A stretch of 64,000 nucleotides of DNA from Cloacimonetes bacterium UBA5210 (GTDB taxonomy: Bacteria > Cloacimonadota > Cloacimonadia > Cloacimonadales > Cloacimonadaceae). A model generated the notes under the pieces. The model saw only the letters and a program-made list of their open reading frames with translations, was not told the origin of the DNA and did no database searches. The position numbers and the translations under genes are program-made. Where the stretch lies: contig DHVK01000036.1 in the NCBI GenBank assembly GCA_002412625.1, positions 17,354 to 81,353 on the forward strand, written 5' to 3'. Positions within the stretch are counted from its first letter, which is position 1. The number at the start of each line of letters is the position of its first letter. Positions 1 through 9,700 of this stretch are shown piece after piece.

Positions 1-1
1 C

Positions 2-2557
2 TATAAATCCCGCCACGGACAAGCTGTATATACGAAAGCCGAATTGAACGCTGTCGGCATCTTTGGTCCGATTTCCATTACCCAGCTCGGTTTTGATGTG
101 GTAGGAGTTCCAAACCAGTTTCTAACGAACTTCATTATAAGGTTGAAACACACTACCGCTACCAACGTGTCCAGTACTCAAACCGCGGATGGAATGATAA
201 CGGTCTATGGTCCTGTAAACTATACTCCTTCCACCGGCTGGGATATGCTCTCGCTAAACACACCCTTCCTTTGGAACGGAACAGACAATCTGGTGGTGGA
301 TACCGCTTTTGATTTGATCGTTGGCAATTACAATGCGTCTGGGACACTGCGTTACACAACTGTCACTAACGGTTATCGTTACTGGCGCTCAGATACAGTC
401 AATCAAACAAATATCTTCTCCGAAGGCACCCTCTCACCCAACCGCCCCAATATGAAGATGATCTTTGCCCCGCTGGCAGAAGATCCGGAGATTGCGGTCA
501 GCACTACCAGCCTGGATTTTGGCACCATCCGCATTTATGAGACCGCTACTCAAAACTTCACAATATCCAATTCCGGTGGCGCAACCCTGGAAGGAACTAT
601 CAGCACCAGCGGAGTCTTCAGCGTTGCCGAAGCCGGAGCCAAGGCAGGCGCGCTTACCAAGAAACGCAGCGCTTCCAGAAACGTGTTGAACTACAGCCTC
701 GGCGAAGGCAGCAGCCAAAACTTCACCGTCACCTTCGATCCCGAAAGCAGCGGGGAAAGCACCGGCACCATCACCATCACCCACAATGCCGAGGGCGAAA
801 GCAAGAGCATTGCGCTTTCCGGAACTGCTTACAACCCCGTTCCCGGCACCCCCACCCCCGCAAACGCTGCCACAAACGTTAGTATCTCCCAGGCTTTGAG
901 CTGGGTCAACGATGGCACTGTGACCGCCGTGGACGTCTATGTGGGAGATAGTGAGCTGAATCTGGTGAAGATCGCGGACAATCAGACCGATCCGCTGAAC
1001 AGCTATACCCCCGCCACCCCCTGGGCTTACGCAACTACCTACTATTGGAAAGTAGTTGCCCACAACGGCTCCATCTACAGCGGTGAGAGTGGAGTATATA
1101 GTTTCAGCACTGTTGATGATCCCACCGTCATCCAATTCCCCTATCTGATGGATTTTGAAGCCGTCACATTCCCTCCGAATGGCTGGACGACAGTGGATAA
1201 AGATGACTTGGGCACAAACTGGGAGTCCAGCACTGCATTCAATCACACGCCAGAAGGCAGCAAAGCCGCGCGGCATAACTATAGCTCGGCCGGGGCTGAT
1301 CCGGGACAGGATGGCTGGCTGATTACTCCGCCTATCGTGTTGCCGGAAAATGCCAGTATGAAACTAAGTTTCTGGTGTTATAACAATTGGACATCAGCCT
1401 ATCATTACAATGGCGTGATGATCAACACCAGTCCCGATGCTTACGCTGAGGACTGGGTCGAATTGTGGACAGCTCCATCGGTTTCGTCTGAATGGACTCA
1501 AGAATTGCTAAGTCTCGATGATTATGCCGGACAGACAGTGTATCTGGCATTTGTCTACAAAGGCCATGACGCCGATGGCTGGTATCTGGATGATGTCGAG
1601 ATCCACCGGATCTTCGACTATCCGCAAGACCAGCCAGTCACCATCGGTGAAGGCGAAACTGCCGTGACCATCACCGTCGGCGGCGGTAATGCCAACAATG
1701 CTGCTGATGGGGTAATTCCTCCGTTCAATAATGGATCTTTTACTCCCGCGCAGTCTTTTGTGCTGGAGCTCTTAGGCGATGAATCCTGGACGATCAATAT
1801 TCAAACAACAGCCCCCTGGGGTGCCTACTACAGGAATGGTCAATGGACAGCAGAGGCAAACCAGGGCGGAGAGATCGTCCTTGTGATCGAAGCCAGCAAA
1901 GACCTGAATCTGCCGATCATCCTCGGTGATCAGGATCCCACCCTGCCCGTGACCCTTTCTTCCTTCACTGCCATCTTTATGCATGGCAGCACCGTGAAGC
2001 TGAACTGGGTCGCTGCCACCGAGACCGGTGTCCTGGGTTACTACGTATTGCGCAGTGAATCTGCTGAACTCAGCTCTGCCCTGGCGGTTTCTCCGCTGCT
2101 GGAAGCGGCAAACAGCTCTCAGGCCGTGAGCTATGAGTTCAAGGACAACGAAGCCCTGTCCAATACCAGCTATAACTATTGGCTGATGAGCTTGGATTTC
2201 AACGGTAGCGAAGGTTTCTACGGTCCGCTTAGCGTTACCACCAATGCGGATCTTGAAGAGCCGACACCGGTCATTCCCACCGTCACCCAAAACCTGGGGA
2301 ATTTCCCCAATCCCTTTAACCCGAACACCAATATCCGCTACTCTCTGGCAGAAGCGGCAATGGTGAAGATCAGCATCTTCAATGCCCGCGGACAGCTGGT
2401 GCGCCAGTATAACCGCGAGCACGGCACTCCGGGCTTCTACAGCCTCGCCTTTGATGGCAAGGATGCCGGCGGACGTGAACTGAGCAGCGGTTTATACTTC
2501 TACCGCTTCGAAGCCGGCAAGGTGCTCAGCACTCACCGCATGATGCTGCTGAAATAA
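2..2557 (+). CDS. Secreted adhesin-like protein with C-terminal sorting domain (5' partial)
   Basis: The reading frame is open to the left window edge, so the N-terminus and signal peptide lie outside; a TTG at 44 is only an internal codon. Visible parts in order: an N-terminal beta-rich region; an Ig-like HYDIN/ASH-type segment (about residues 165-275, with DFGTIRIYET and GTITITHNA); a fibronectin-like domain (about 275-370); a choice-of-anchor J / cleaved-adhesin domain (about 380-540, with FPPNGWTTVD, DGWLITPPI, DGWYLDDVEI); a second beta domain (about 650-740); and a C-terminal Por/FlgD-like sorting domain (NFPNPFNPNTNIRYSL ... GLYFYRFEAG). Family knowledge says such C-termini direct export through a type IX-like system and surface attachment. 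Its ligand is unknown. A strong terminator follows at 2593-2622. Confidence 0.8.
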   Translation, partial: YKSRHGQAVYTKAELNAVGIFGPISITQLGFDVVGVPNQFLTNFIIRLKHTTATNVSSTQTADGMITVYGPVNYTPSTGWDMLSLNTPFLWNGTDNLVVDTAFDLIVGNYNASGTLRYTTVTNGYRYWRSDTVNQTNIFSEGTLSPNRPNMKMIFAPLAEDPEIAVSTTSLDFGTIRIYETATQNFTISNSGGATLEGTISTSGVFSVAEAGAKAGALTKKRSASRNVLNYSLGEGSSQNFTVTFDPESSGESTGTITITHNAEGESKSIALSGTAYNPVPGTPTPANAATNVSISQALSWVNDGTVTAVDVYVGDSELNLVKIADNQTDPLNSYTPATPWAYATTYYWKVVAHNGSIYSGESGVYSFSTVDDPTVIQFPYLMDFEAVTFPPNGWTTVDKDDLGTNWESSTAFNHTPEGSKAARHNYSSAGADPGQDGWLITPPIVLPENASMKLSFWCYNNWTSAYHYNGVMINTSPDAYAEDWVELWTAPSVSSEWTQELLSLDDYAGQTVYLAFVYKGHDADGWYLDDVEIHRIFDYPQDQPVTIGEGETAVTITVGGGNANNAADGVIPPFNNGSFTPAQSFVLELLGDESWTINIQTTAPWGAYYRNGQWTAEANQGGEIVLVIEASKDLNLPIILGDQDPTLPVTLSSFTAIFMHGSTVKLNWVAATETGVLGYYVLRSESAELSSALAVSPLLEAANSSQAVSYEFKDNEALSNTSYNYWLMSLDFNGSEGFYGPLSVTTNADLEEPTPVIPTVTQNLGNFPNPFNPNTNIRYSLAEAAMVKISIFNARGQLVRQYNREHGTPGFYSLAFDGKDAGGRELSSGLYFYRFEAGKVLSTHRMMLLK

Positions 2558-2592
2558 ACCAATAAGGGCAGTTTTGGCTGCCAAGATATGAT

Positions 2593-2622
2593 GGGGCGGA
2601 CTGCGGTTCGCCCCTTTCTTTT
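2593..2622 (+). terminator. Rho-independent terminator after the adhesin gene
   Basis: GGGGCGGAC and GTTCGCCCC pair over nine positions (one G-T) around a TGCG loop, followed by TTTCTTTT. It lies 36 bases after the stop codon at 2557. Confidence 0.85.
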
Positions 2623-2729
2623 AGGAACTCGCCGCTCCCGGGGCGTTTTTCTGCCAGATATCTCTCAACAACACATTGCCGGATATCTTTTAGCTCGATT
2701 GTTTCTGATCTATCCAGTTATCCTGTTGT

Positions 2730-2795
2730 GTGAAGTCCAAGCCCCTATGAATTGGCATGCAGCAATATAGCGCGAGAAAGGGGCTTGAACTCCAC
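2730..2795. repeat. H hairpin element, copy H1
   Basis: Arms GTGAAGTCCAAGCCCC (2730-2745) and GGGGCTTGAACTCCAC (2780-2795) form a near-complete 16-bp stem around a 34-base loop holding CAATATAGCGCGAGAA. The whole 66-bp unit recurs with few changes at 48192-48257, including the flanking TCCGGAA/CCGGAC...GCTTCT text. It does not have the U-run of a terminator. Confidence 0.75.
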
Positions 2796-2840
2796 AAATC
2801 TCCGGAACATGCTTCTCCTGATACTTCGTCCTGACGGTTA

Positions 2841-3129
2841 AACCCGGTTCATGCATTTGGAGTTCATTTGACCTTGCATATATTCATGATTACCAATATT
2901 TTATACGGTCAAATGGACTTCAAAATCAAGGATCGAAAATATGCATTGCCTGATTCCAAACCACCCTTTAAATATTCCGAAAGAGATAGATACAATTAGG
3001 CGGCTTGAACTCAAGTGCATGATTTGGGTTCAAAGCGGCTACAAGCCGCTTCCACTATTTTAGTTTTGTTCTGATTTCAGGCCGTTATTATGCTATGCGG
3101 AAACGATAATAATGCCTTTGTATCAAGCC
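2841..3129 (-). repeat. Composite intergenic repeat, copy A (inverted relative to copies B and C)
   Basis: It matches, in reverse complement, the composites at 12434-12790 and 38943-39312. It holds three recognisable parts. A CATTTGACC-type hairpin has arms GGAGTTCATTTGACC (2859-2873) and GGTCAAATGGACTTC (2907-2921). A degenerate CAAGCCACC-type hairpin covers about 2953-3012. A P palindrome covers about 3071-3129 (CCGTTATTATGCTATGCGG ... GATAATAATGCC). This copy is the one in which the CATTTGACC hairpin is best preserved. Confidence 0.7.
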
Positions 3130-3208
3130 AAACCCAGATGAAAAGCTTCTTGTAACAGTGAATGAAAACCGGGGGCAGGAGTGCAGACATCCTCGTCTGC
3201 ACTCCTCC

Positions 3209-3275
3209 CCGGAACACGTTTCTCCCGAACCGTTTTTCTGTCCGATATATCCCAGTTATATATTGCCATCCAATC
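3209..3275 (+). repeat. D repeat, copy D3
   Basis: The stretch CCGGAACACGTTTCTCCCGA followed by ACCGTTTTTCTGTC resembles the two copies at 48068-48152 and 48260-48345. The rest of the 2558-3505 gap has no supported gene; its short open frames lack ribosome binding sites and lie across repeats. Confidence 0.5.
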
Positions 3276-3505
3276 CCGCAGCCAAAGCTATCTAAGCATT
3301 CTGCCGCGTTCCAAGCCGATTTCTATAAGAACACAATAAAACCTTTGCGTAAATCCAAAAAGCATTTAACTTGTGTGTAATGGTCTCTGAAACAGTCAAT
3401 GAATCAGATTCAGCACAGCTTTATAACTATTTGCAGGTGAAACGGAGACAAGGCTCAAGATACATGTAAACCAACGATATAGCATTTCGATACAGAGGAG
3501 ACAAC

Positions 3506-5998
3506 ATGAAACAAGGCTTCATTCTTTTCGTTTGTCTGATCGCTTTCAGCGCTTTGACCGCTCAAGTAACTGAACCGATGCCGGAGATATTGAATCTGAC
3601 CTCGATGATCAATGTGGATAGCATGCAAACAACTGTCCAGCATCTTCAAGACTATCAAACGCGGCACCCTCTGGCGGGCAACCAATTGCAGATCGCCACC
3701 TGGCTGTCCGACAAGTTCCAGTCATATGGTTTTTCAAACACATATCTGCAGCAGTATCAAAAGTATGGAACTACTCAATACAACGTGATCGCCACGATTC
3801 CCGGTTACCTGTATCCGGAGCGCTATATCCTGGTGACGGCGCATTACGATTCCCAATCTTTGAACAGTCCGAACAACACCTGGGCACCCGGCGCAGACGA
3901 CAATGCCAGCGGAACAGCCGGGATCCTGGAGATGGCAAGAGTGATGAAGCAAAGCGGCTACCAGCCCCGTTGCACGATCCGCTTCATTGCCCTGAGTGCC
4001 GAAGAGATTCACATGGCATTGGGTTCTGAAGCGTATTGTGACTACGCGCTGAGCGAAAACCATGACATCAGGCTGATGCTGAATCTGGATATGATCGGCT
4101 CCAATGATCCCATCAGCAACGAATTCCGCGTAGTCCCCTTTAGCGGATTCCTGGCTCAAGCGGCAGAAGTAAAGACAATCGTGGATCAATACAGTTTGTT
4201 ACAACCGGTTGACGGAATTTTGGATTGGGCGGGTGATGGGATCAATTTCAGCCAGGCAGGTTTCCCTTCCGTTATGTTTATCGAGCGCTACCTCAGCCCC
4301 TATTGGCATTCCGGAGAAGATCTGATCGATCATCTGGACTTTCAATATGCCCTGCAGATCATGCACGCAGCTACAGCCACCGCGGCGGTGTTTGCCAATC
4401 AGCCCCAGGCTCCGGAAGCTGTGAGCGTGCTTGATACAGGCACCGGCAACTCTCTGCTGGTGCAGTGGAACAGTGTGCCGGATGCTGAACTGAGCCATTA
4501 CGCGGTGTATTTTGGCACCCAGGTGAATGATCTGGCGTTTTGGCAAAACGTGACCGAAAGCCAATGCCAGATCAGCGGATTGGAAGAAGGGCAATACTAT
4601 CACATCGCGGTAAAAGCAATGAACTCTGCCGGATATTTTTCCATCCCTTCGTATTCCGGGGAGACACCTCAATCTATACCCCGGGTTCCACAGCTGGAGG
4701 CGGATTATCCCGCCGCGGAATCGATCACGATCACCTGGATTGCCAATACTGAACTGGATCTGGCAGGGTATCGGGTGTACCGCAAGTTGGGTCCGGATGG
4801 CGAGTTAAGCATGATCGGTAATCCTCCGGCATTTGCCACTTCGTTCACCGATACACAGGTTGCCAGCAATCTGGACTTTTATTACTATCAGGTTAGCGCG
4901 ATCGATAACCAGTATCATGAAAGCTCGCTTTCAGAAGCTCTGAGTAGCCGCATGGTGTCTTTGGACCGGGGGATATATGTGATCGACGAGAGCAAAAACT
5001 TCCCGGGGACAAATCCCTTTTTGCCTGCAGATGAAGCGGTGGATGACTTCTATGCCGGGCTTGTGGAGGGCTTTGAACAGATCAGTCATCTGGATCTGGA
5101 AGAGTATGGCGGTACTCTGCGAGTGGCGGATATCGGCATCTATTCATCCATATTGTGGCATGGTAACGACAATACGGATATCACTTATCCTTTCGGACTG
5201 CAAGAAGTGTTTCGGCAATATGTCTATTGGGGCGGGCAACTACTGTTCAGCGTATATTTCCCGGGCAAGGCTTTCGAAATGAACGCGGGCTATCCGGCCG
5301 CTTTTCCGCCCGAAAGCTTTATCAGTGAAGTTCTGGGCATCTCCGGAGTGGATTATAGCCCGGGTGCGAGGTTCAAAACTGCGATCCCGGGGCAGGCAAA
5401 CTATCCCGGGCTGGAGGTTGACCCTCTCAAGACTTTGGCTGCCTGGGAAGGGCACATCTATGGCGTAGAAGCTCTGCAGCCGGTGGATCCGGAGAGCAGC
5501 ATCTATCTGTTTGGATCGGATTACGCGGCGGACAGCAATCAGGGAATCCTGAACGGCAGCGCGGTGGGGATTCGCCATCAATACGGAGCCGGGCAGGTCA
5601 TTTGCCTCAGCTTTCCGCTCTATAACATGGATGCCGGCGCTGCAACAGCTTTTGCGAACTATGTGTTCGGCACTCTGTTCAACGAAACCAGCGCTGTCCA
5701 GGATCCGGCGGTGCCGCCAATCGCAGGACTGACGCTGCAGCCGAATCATCCCAATCCCTTCACGCGTGAAACAACGTTCCGGGTGCAGACACCCAAAGCC
5801 GGCGAGCCTTTGCAGGTGGGAATCTATAACCTGAGGGGGCAGCTGGTCCAAAGGCTGCACAGCGGTCCTGCCGGTAAAGACCAGCAGTTCGTCTGGGATG
5901 GCAGGGACGCCGGGGGCAAGCCAGCCGGCTCTGGCATCTATTTCATCAAAGCCGGGACAGCCCGGGAGACCGCGGTTGCGAAGATCCTGAAGTTGTAG
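3506..5998 (+). CDS. Secreted M28-family metallopeptidase with C-terminal sorting domain
   Basis: Zinc aminopeptidase-type enzyme, predicted to act outside the cell. A signal peptide covers residues 1-20 (ends SALTAQ). The M28 catalytic domain (about 30-290) shows all expected metal and catalytic residues: H113 in AHYDS, D131/D132 in GADDNASG, E166/E167 in SAEE, D195 in LNLDMIG and H268 in WHSGED. Two fibronectin type III domains follow (about 300-390 and 395-485), then a domain of about 230 residues that recalls glutamine-amidotransferase-like folds, and a C-terminal Por/FlgD sorting domain (about 745-830, HPNPFTRETTFRV ... SGIYFIKAG). The start is set by AGAGGAG eight bases upstream. It probably feeds extracellular peptide digestion. 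Confidence is high for the peptidase and low for the exact substrate. Confidence 0.88.
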   Translation: MKQGFILFVCLIAFSALTAQVTEPMPEILNLTSMINVDSMQTTVQHLQDYQTRHPLAGNQLQIATWLSDKFQSYGFSNTYLQQYQKYGTTQYNVIATIPGYLYPERYILVTAHYDSQSLNSPNNTWAPGADDNASGTAGILEMARVMKQSGYQPRCTIRFIALSAEEIHMALGSEAYCDYALSENHDIRLMLNLDMIGSNDPISNEFRVVPFSGFLAQAAEVKTIVDQYSLLQPVDGILDWAGDGINFSQAGFPSVMFIERYLSPYWHSGEDLIDHLDFQYALQIMHAATATAAVFANQPQAPEAVSVLDTGTGNSLLVQWNSVPDAELSHYAVYFGTQVNDLAFWQNVTESQCQISGLEEGQYYHIAVKAMNSAGYFSIPSYSGETPQSIPRVPQLEADYPAAESITITWIANTELDLAGYRVYRKLGPDGELSMIGNPPAFATSFTDTQVASNLDFYYYQVSAIDNQYHESSLSEALSSRMVSLDRGIYVIDESKNFPGTNPFLPADEAVDDFYAGLVEGFEQISHLDLEEYGGTLRVADIGIYSSILWHGNDNTDITYPFGLQEVFRQYVYWGGQLLFSVYFPGKAFEMNAGYPAAFPPESFISEVLGISGVDYSPGARFKTAIPGQANYPGLEVDPLKTLAAWEGHIYGVEALQPVDPESSIYLFGSDYAADSNQGILNGSAVGIRHQYGAGQVICLSFPLYNMDAGAATAFANYVFGTLFNETSAVQDPAVPPIAGLTLQPNHPNPFTRETTFRVQTPKAGEPLQVGIYNLRGQLVQRLHSGPAGKDQQFVWDGRDAGGKPAGSGIYFIKAGTARETAVAKILKL

Positions 5999-6057
5999 CG
6001 CGGGGAAAGGGGCAGATTGCGCTTGACAGGCATTGCGGCTACCAGCTTATGTAAAAC

Positions 6058-8571
6058 ATGCTGGAATCTAATAGCGCATCGGAACTGCAACGCTTTGCGG
6101 AATACCTGAGGCAGACCCCAAGGTTTGCGCAGACCATCGTTTCCACAAACACCCTCCCCGCAAACTCCGGAAGGACGGTGGAGTTTCCCGAAGCCCTGCA
6201 TCCGCAGATCAGATCCATTCTGCTCCGGCAAGGCATCGAGCGGCTTTACGCGCATCAGAGCGAGGCCATTGGCAAGGTTCTGGAAGGGCAAAACATTGTG
6301 ATCAGCACCGGGGTTTCCAGCGGAAAAAGCATGGCGTACTGGCTGCCGATCTTGCAGGAATTGGCGACCGGCGGCAAGGGTAAAGCCCTGCTGCTGTACC
6401 CCACCAAGGCGCTGGCGCAGGATCAATCTCAAAAACTGGCAGCACTTTGCACCCAGCTGGCAGCTTTGAGTGGGCGCAAGATCCAGAGCGCGATCTACGA
6501 CGGCGATACACCCACCGAGCAGCGGAGCAAGATCCGTCGGGGAGCGGACATCGTGGCCAGCAACCCGGATATGCTGCATTTGGGCATCCTGCCACACCAC
6601 GCGCTGTGGAGTAGCTTCCTTTCCCGCCTGCGCTATGTGGTGATCGACGAAGTTCACTACTATCGCGGGGTGATGGGCTCACACTTCGCCAACGTCCTGC
6701 GCCGTTTGCAGCGCGTATGCCGCATCTATGGTGTAAACCCGATCTTCATCTGCACTTCTGCCACCTTGGGTAATGCCCGGGAACTGGCAGAAAACCTGAT
6801 TGAAGCTCCGGTTTGGGAGATCTCTGAGGATACCTCAATCCAGGGTGAAAAGCAGTATATGATCATCAATCCGCCCTTGGTGGAGAGTGATCTGGGGATC
6901 CGGCGCAGCTCCATGATGGAATCCGTCAGCCTGGCAAAAATAGCGCTCAAACACGAGCTGCAGAGCATTCTCTTCAGTGTAACCCGGCGCAGTGTGGAGA
7001 TGCTGCTCTTGCACATGCCGCAAAAGGACTTGCCGTTTATCGCCAGCTATCGCAGCGGATATCTGCCCACGGACAGGCGCAAACATGAGCGCGACCTGCG
7101 GGAAGGCAAACTGAAGATGATTATTTCTACTAATGCCCTGGAATTGGGCATCGATATCGGCGGCCTGGATCTGGCGATCATCAACGGCTATCCGGGCAGC
7201 ATCGCTTCTGTGCGCCAGGAAGCGGGGCGCGCCGGCAGAAAAGGGCGCGAGGGCGTGGCGATCCTGGTGGCGGGCTCGAATCCGCTGGATCAATACATTT
7301 GCCATCATCCGGAGTATCTGTGGCAGAGCAACCCGGAGCAAGCGTTGATTGACCCCGATAATACCGAGATCCTGGTGCAACAGCTGGAATGCGCCATCAG
7401 TGAACTCGCTTTCAAAGAGGGAGAGAGTTTTGGCAAGATGCAGTTCACGGAGCTCTCCGGATATCTGGAGCTGATGATCTCTGAGGGCAAAATCCGCAAA
7501 GTGGGGCAGAAGTATCTGGGCGTCCCGGAGCGCTATCCGGCGGCGGAAGTTTCACTGCGCAATGCCTCCGGCGTGTACCCGATCCTGGCAGAAGGTGAGG
7601 TGATCGGCTTTGTGGATGCCGAAAGCGCGTTGTGGATGACGCACCCGAACGCCATCTATCTGCATGCCTCCGAGACCTGGATCGTGGAACAGCTGGATTT
7701 TGAGAAGCAGGTGGTGCAGATCAAGCCCTTTGCCAGCGATTACTACACTCAGGCACTTAGGGAAACAGAATTGACGGTGGAGAAACTGCAATGGACCACC
7801 GCCTTCCCCTGGGGCAGAAAGAGCTTCGGTAAAGTGCAGGTGCGCTCCCGGGTGACGGGCTTCAAGAAGATCCGCTTTGGCAGCATGGAAGTTCTGGGCA
7901 CTGAGGATTTGGAGATGCCGGAGCAGGAACTAAACACCGTGGCGTGGTGGATCTCCATGAATGGAGCCTGCGTGGAGAACATCCGGCAAAAGGGCTTGTG
8001 GAACAGCGATGTGAACGACTACGGCAGAGGCTGGCAGAAGACAAGCGCCATGATCCGCGCGCGGGACGGCTTTCGCTGCGTGAACTGCGGGGCGAAGGAA
8101 GACGGCCGCGCCTGGGATGTGCATCACAAAATACCCCTACGCAAGTTCGAGACTCCGGAAGCGGGAAATGAGCCGGGGAATCTGGTAACCTTGTGCCCGC
8201 GCTGTCACCATCTGGTAGAACAGCGGGTGCGGGTGCAGAGCGGGATTGCGGGCTTGGCGTATCTGATCCACAATCTGGCGCCGTTCTTCGTGATGTGCGA
8301 TCCAAATGATCTGGGTTTGCACTTCGAGCCGGAATCCGAGCTTGCCGATGGAGACCCGGTGATCGCTTTGTACGACATGGTTCCGGGTGGCATCGGGCTC
8401 TGCAAGAAACTGTATGAGATTCAGCAGAAAGTGTTGCAGGCAGCCTTTGAGCAAGTGTCCGCCTGCCCCTGCGAGATGGGATGTCCGGCGTGTGTGGGCC
8501 CGGTGGCGGAACTGGGTGAAGGGGCTAAGCTGCACGCACTGGCGATTCTTGAGGAGATCCTGGCAAAATAA
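6058..8571 (+). CDS. MrfA/YprA-like DEVH helicase with inserted HNH motif
   Basis: Superfamily 2 helicase of the MrfA (YprA) type, known in Bacillus for excision of mitomycin-type DNA damage. Visible helicase motifs are a phosphate-binding loop (GVSSGKS, about residues 83-89), VIDEVHYYRG (DEVH box), SATLGNARELA, and in domain 2 STNALELGIDIGGLD and QEAGRAGRKGR. The C-terminal DUF1998 region carries the four-cysteine cluster CPCEMGCPAC (about 803-812). Within it, at about residues 668-720, sits a zinc-bound HNH nuclease-like motif: FRCVNCG, DVHHKIPL, GNLVTLCPRCHH. The standard MrfA I know lacks this. No clear ribosome binding site precedes the ATG, and a TTGACA at 6023-6028 would place transcription start near it, so the message may be leaderless or the start may lie slightly downstream. 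Confidence 0.85.
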   Translation: MLESNSASELQRFAEYLRQTPRFAQTIVSTNTLPANSGRTVEFPEALHPQIRSILLRQGIERLYAHQSEAIGKVLEGQNIVISTGVSSGKSMAYWLPILQELATGGKGKALLLYPTKALAQDQSQKLAALCTQLAALSGRKIQSAIYDGDTPTEQRSKIRRGADIVASNPDMLHLGILPHHALWSSFLSRLRYVVIDEVHYYRGVMGSHFANVLRRLQRVCRIYGVNPIFICTSATLGNARELAENLIEAPVWEISEDTSIQGEKQYMIINPPLVESDLGIRRSSMMESVSLAKIALKHELQSILFSVTRRSVEMLLLHMPQKDLPFIASYRSGYLPTDRRKHERDLREGKLKMIISTNALELGIDIGGLDLAIINGYPGSIASVRQEAGRAGRKGREGVAILVAGSNPLDQYICHHPEYLWQSNPEQALIDPDNTEILVQQLECAISELAFKEGESFGKMQFTELSGYLELMISEGKIRKVGQKYLGVPERYPAAEVSLRNASGVYPILAEGEVIGFVDAESALWMTHPNAIYLHASETWIVEQLDFEKQVVQIKPFASDYYTQALRETELTVEKLQWTTAFPWGRKSFGKVQVRSRVTGFKKIRFGSMEVLGTEDLEMPEQELNTVAWWISMNGACVENIRQKGLWNSDVNDYGRGWQKTSAMIRARDGFRCVNCGAKEDGRAWDVHHKIPLRKFETPEAGNEPGNLVTLCPRCHHLVEQRVRVQSGIAGLAYLIHNLAPFFVMCDPNDLGLHFEPESELADGDPVIALYDMVPGGIGLCKKLYEIQQKVLQAAFEQVSACPCEMGCPACVGPVAELGEGAKLHALAILEEILAK

Positions 8572-8594
8572 GCTACCCTACGGGGCGTTTTTGC

Positions 8595-8623
8595 TTGACA
8601 TTAGGCACTGCTTTTTTTATCTT
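8595..8623 (+). promoter_or_regulatory. Promoter for the adenosine kinase-thpR-recA cluster
   Basis: TTGACA (8595-8600), a 17-base spacer and TATCTT (8618-8623), about 33 bases before the ATG at 8656. A weak CCC-TAC-GGGG hairpin with TTTTT (8575-8592) just upstream may end the helicase message. Confidence 0.6.
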
Positions 8624-8655
8624 GAGATATCACAACAAGGTACGTGAGGTATCAC

Positions 8656-9138
8656 ATGGAACTCAAACATCTGCAGCTCAGCTTTCCCGAAGATTGCAAT
8701 ATCATCTTGGGGCAGAGCCACTTCATCAAAACGATTGAAGACCTCTATGAGGCGATGGTAAACAGTGTTCCCGGCATTCAGTTCGGGCTGGCTTTCTGCG
8801 AAGCATCCGGTCCCTGTCTGATCCGCAAGGACGGCACGGACACCGGCTTGATCGAGATCGCGGTGGAAAACATGCGCAGGATCAAAGCCGGACACAGCTT
8901 TCTGATCGTTTTGAGAGACGCCTTCCCGATCAATGTACTGCCTGCCGTCAAAGCCTGCCGGGAAGTGGTGCAGATCTTCTGCGCGACGGCAAACCCCACT
9001 CAGGTGATCGTGGCGCAGACCGAGCAAGGTTGCGGAATATTGGGCGTGATCGACGGCTCTTCTCCCAAAGGAGTAGAGCTGGATACCGATATCACGCACC
9101 GCAAGAAGTTTCTGATGGACATCGGGTATAAGCGCTGA
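8656..9138 (+). CDS. Adenosine-specific kinase family protein
   Basis: A 160-residue protein matching the small adenosine-specific kinase family (PF04008), best known from archaea. Characteristic stretches are ILGQSHFIKTIEDLYEA, PGIQFGLAFCEASGP, LRDAFPINVLPAVK, IFCATANPTQVIVA and GILGVIDG. The archaeal structure has no classical P-loop and neither does this one. The ATG at 8656 is chosen over an upstream GTG (8644) because GAGG lies seven bases before it and the family begins at MELK. Its TGA overlaps the ATG of thpR, so the two are translationally coupled. The cellular role of the family is poorly established, and the kinase name rests on family annotation. Confidence 0.85.
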   Translation: MELKHLQLSFPEDCNIILGQSHFIKTIEDLYEAMVNSVPGIQFGLAFCEASGPCLIRKDGTDTGLIEIAVENMRRIKAGHSFLIVLRDAFPINVLPAVKACREVVQIFCATANPTQVIVAQTEQGCGILGVIDGSSPKGVELDTDITHRKKFLMDIGYKR

Positions 9139-9689
9139 TGCGGCTATTTGTGGCGTTGGAAGCACCGACCGAGACCCTGACCAAGCTCCAGGATGCGCTG
9201 ATGTATCTGCAAGGCCTGAAGCACAAAGATATCAACTGGGTGAAGCCGGAAAACCTGCACCTCACGGTGAACTTCATCGGCGAAGTGGCAGAACACAGAT
9301 TGCCAGAACTGAAAGCGCTGCTTGCCCGGCAAGTTCAGAGATTTACCGCGCCGTCGCTGCGGGCAGAGGGCATCGAGCTGTTCCCGCATCGCTTTCCCCG
9401 CCTGATCTGGCTGAAACTGAGCGGGGATGACGAGGTGTTGAAGACCCTGAACCGGCAGACCCTTTCCAGCTTGCGCGCTTTGGGGATCGAGGCAGACGCC
9501 AAGAGCCTGAAGCTGCATGTGACGCTGGGACGCATCAAGAGCCAGCAGAGCGCAGATTTCGAGCGCGCGGCGATGATGTATTCGTTTCCGGAAGAAGAAC
9601 GCGTGTGGGGCACTCTGAGCCTGTATCGGAGCATTCTGCACCCGAGCGGACCCAAATATGAAATAATCGAACAGTATGATCTAAAATAA
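9138..9689 (+). CDS. thpR: RNA 2',3'-cyclic phosphodiesterase (LigT/ThpR)
   Basis: A 2H phosphoesterase of 183 residues, the normal length. The two catalytic HxT motifs are H41-L-T43 (HLTVNFIG) and H127-V-T129 (HVTLGRI), spaced as in LigT. Family members hydrolyse 2',3'-cyclic phosphate ends of RNA and have an RNA-ligase-like side activity. The gene overlaps the preceding stop by one base and sits 11 bases before recA, so it is part of one transcript. Small cytoplasmic protein without signal peptide. Confidence 0.9.
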   Translation: MRLFVALEAPTETLTKLQDALMYLQGLKHKDINWVKPENLHLTVNFIGEVAEHRLPELKALLARQVQRFTAPSLRAEGIELFPHRFPRLIWLKLSGDDEVLKTLNRQTLSSLRALGIEADAKSLKLHVTLGRIKSQQSADFERAAMMYSFPEEERVWGTLSLYRSILHPSGPKYEIIEQYDLK

Positions 9690-9700
9690 ACGGAGGAAAA

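Noticed and set aside
2588..3380. Short open frames (2588-2770, 3162-3380) in the first repeat island
   Set aside because: The first begins inside the terminator, both cross repeats, and neither has a ribosome binding site or a recognisable product.
6023..6053. Full promoter upstream of the helicase
   Set aside because: TTGACA is perfect, but the -10 candidates at 17-19 bases match poorly, so it is only noted within the gene entry.
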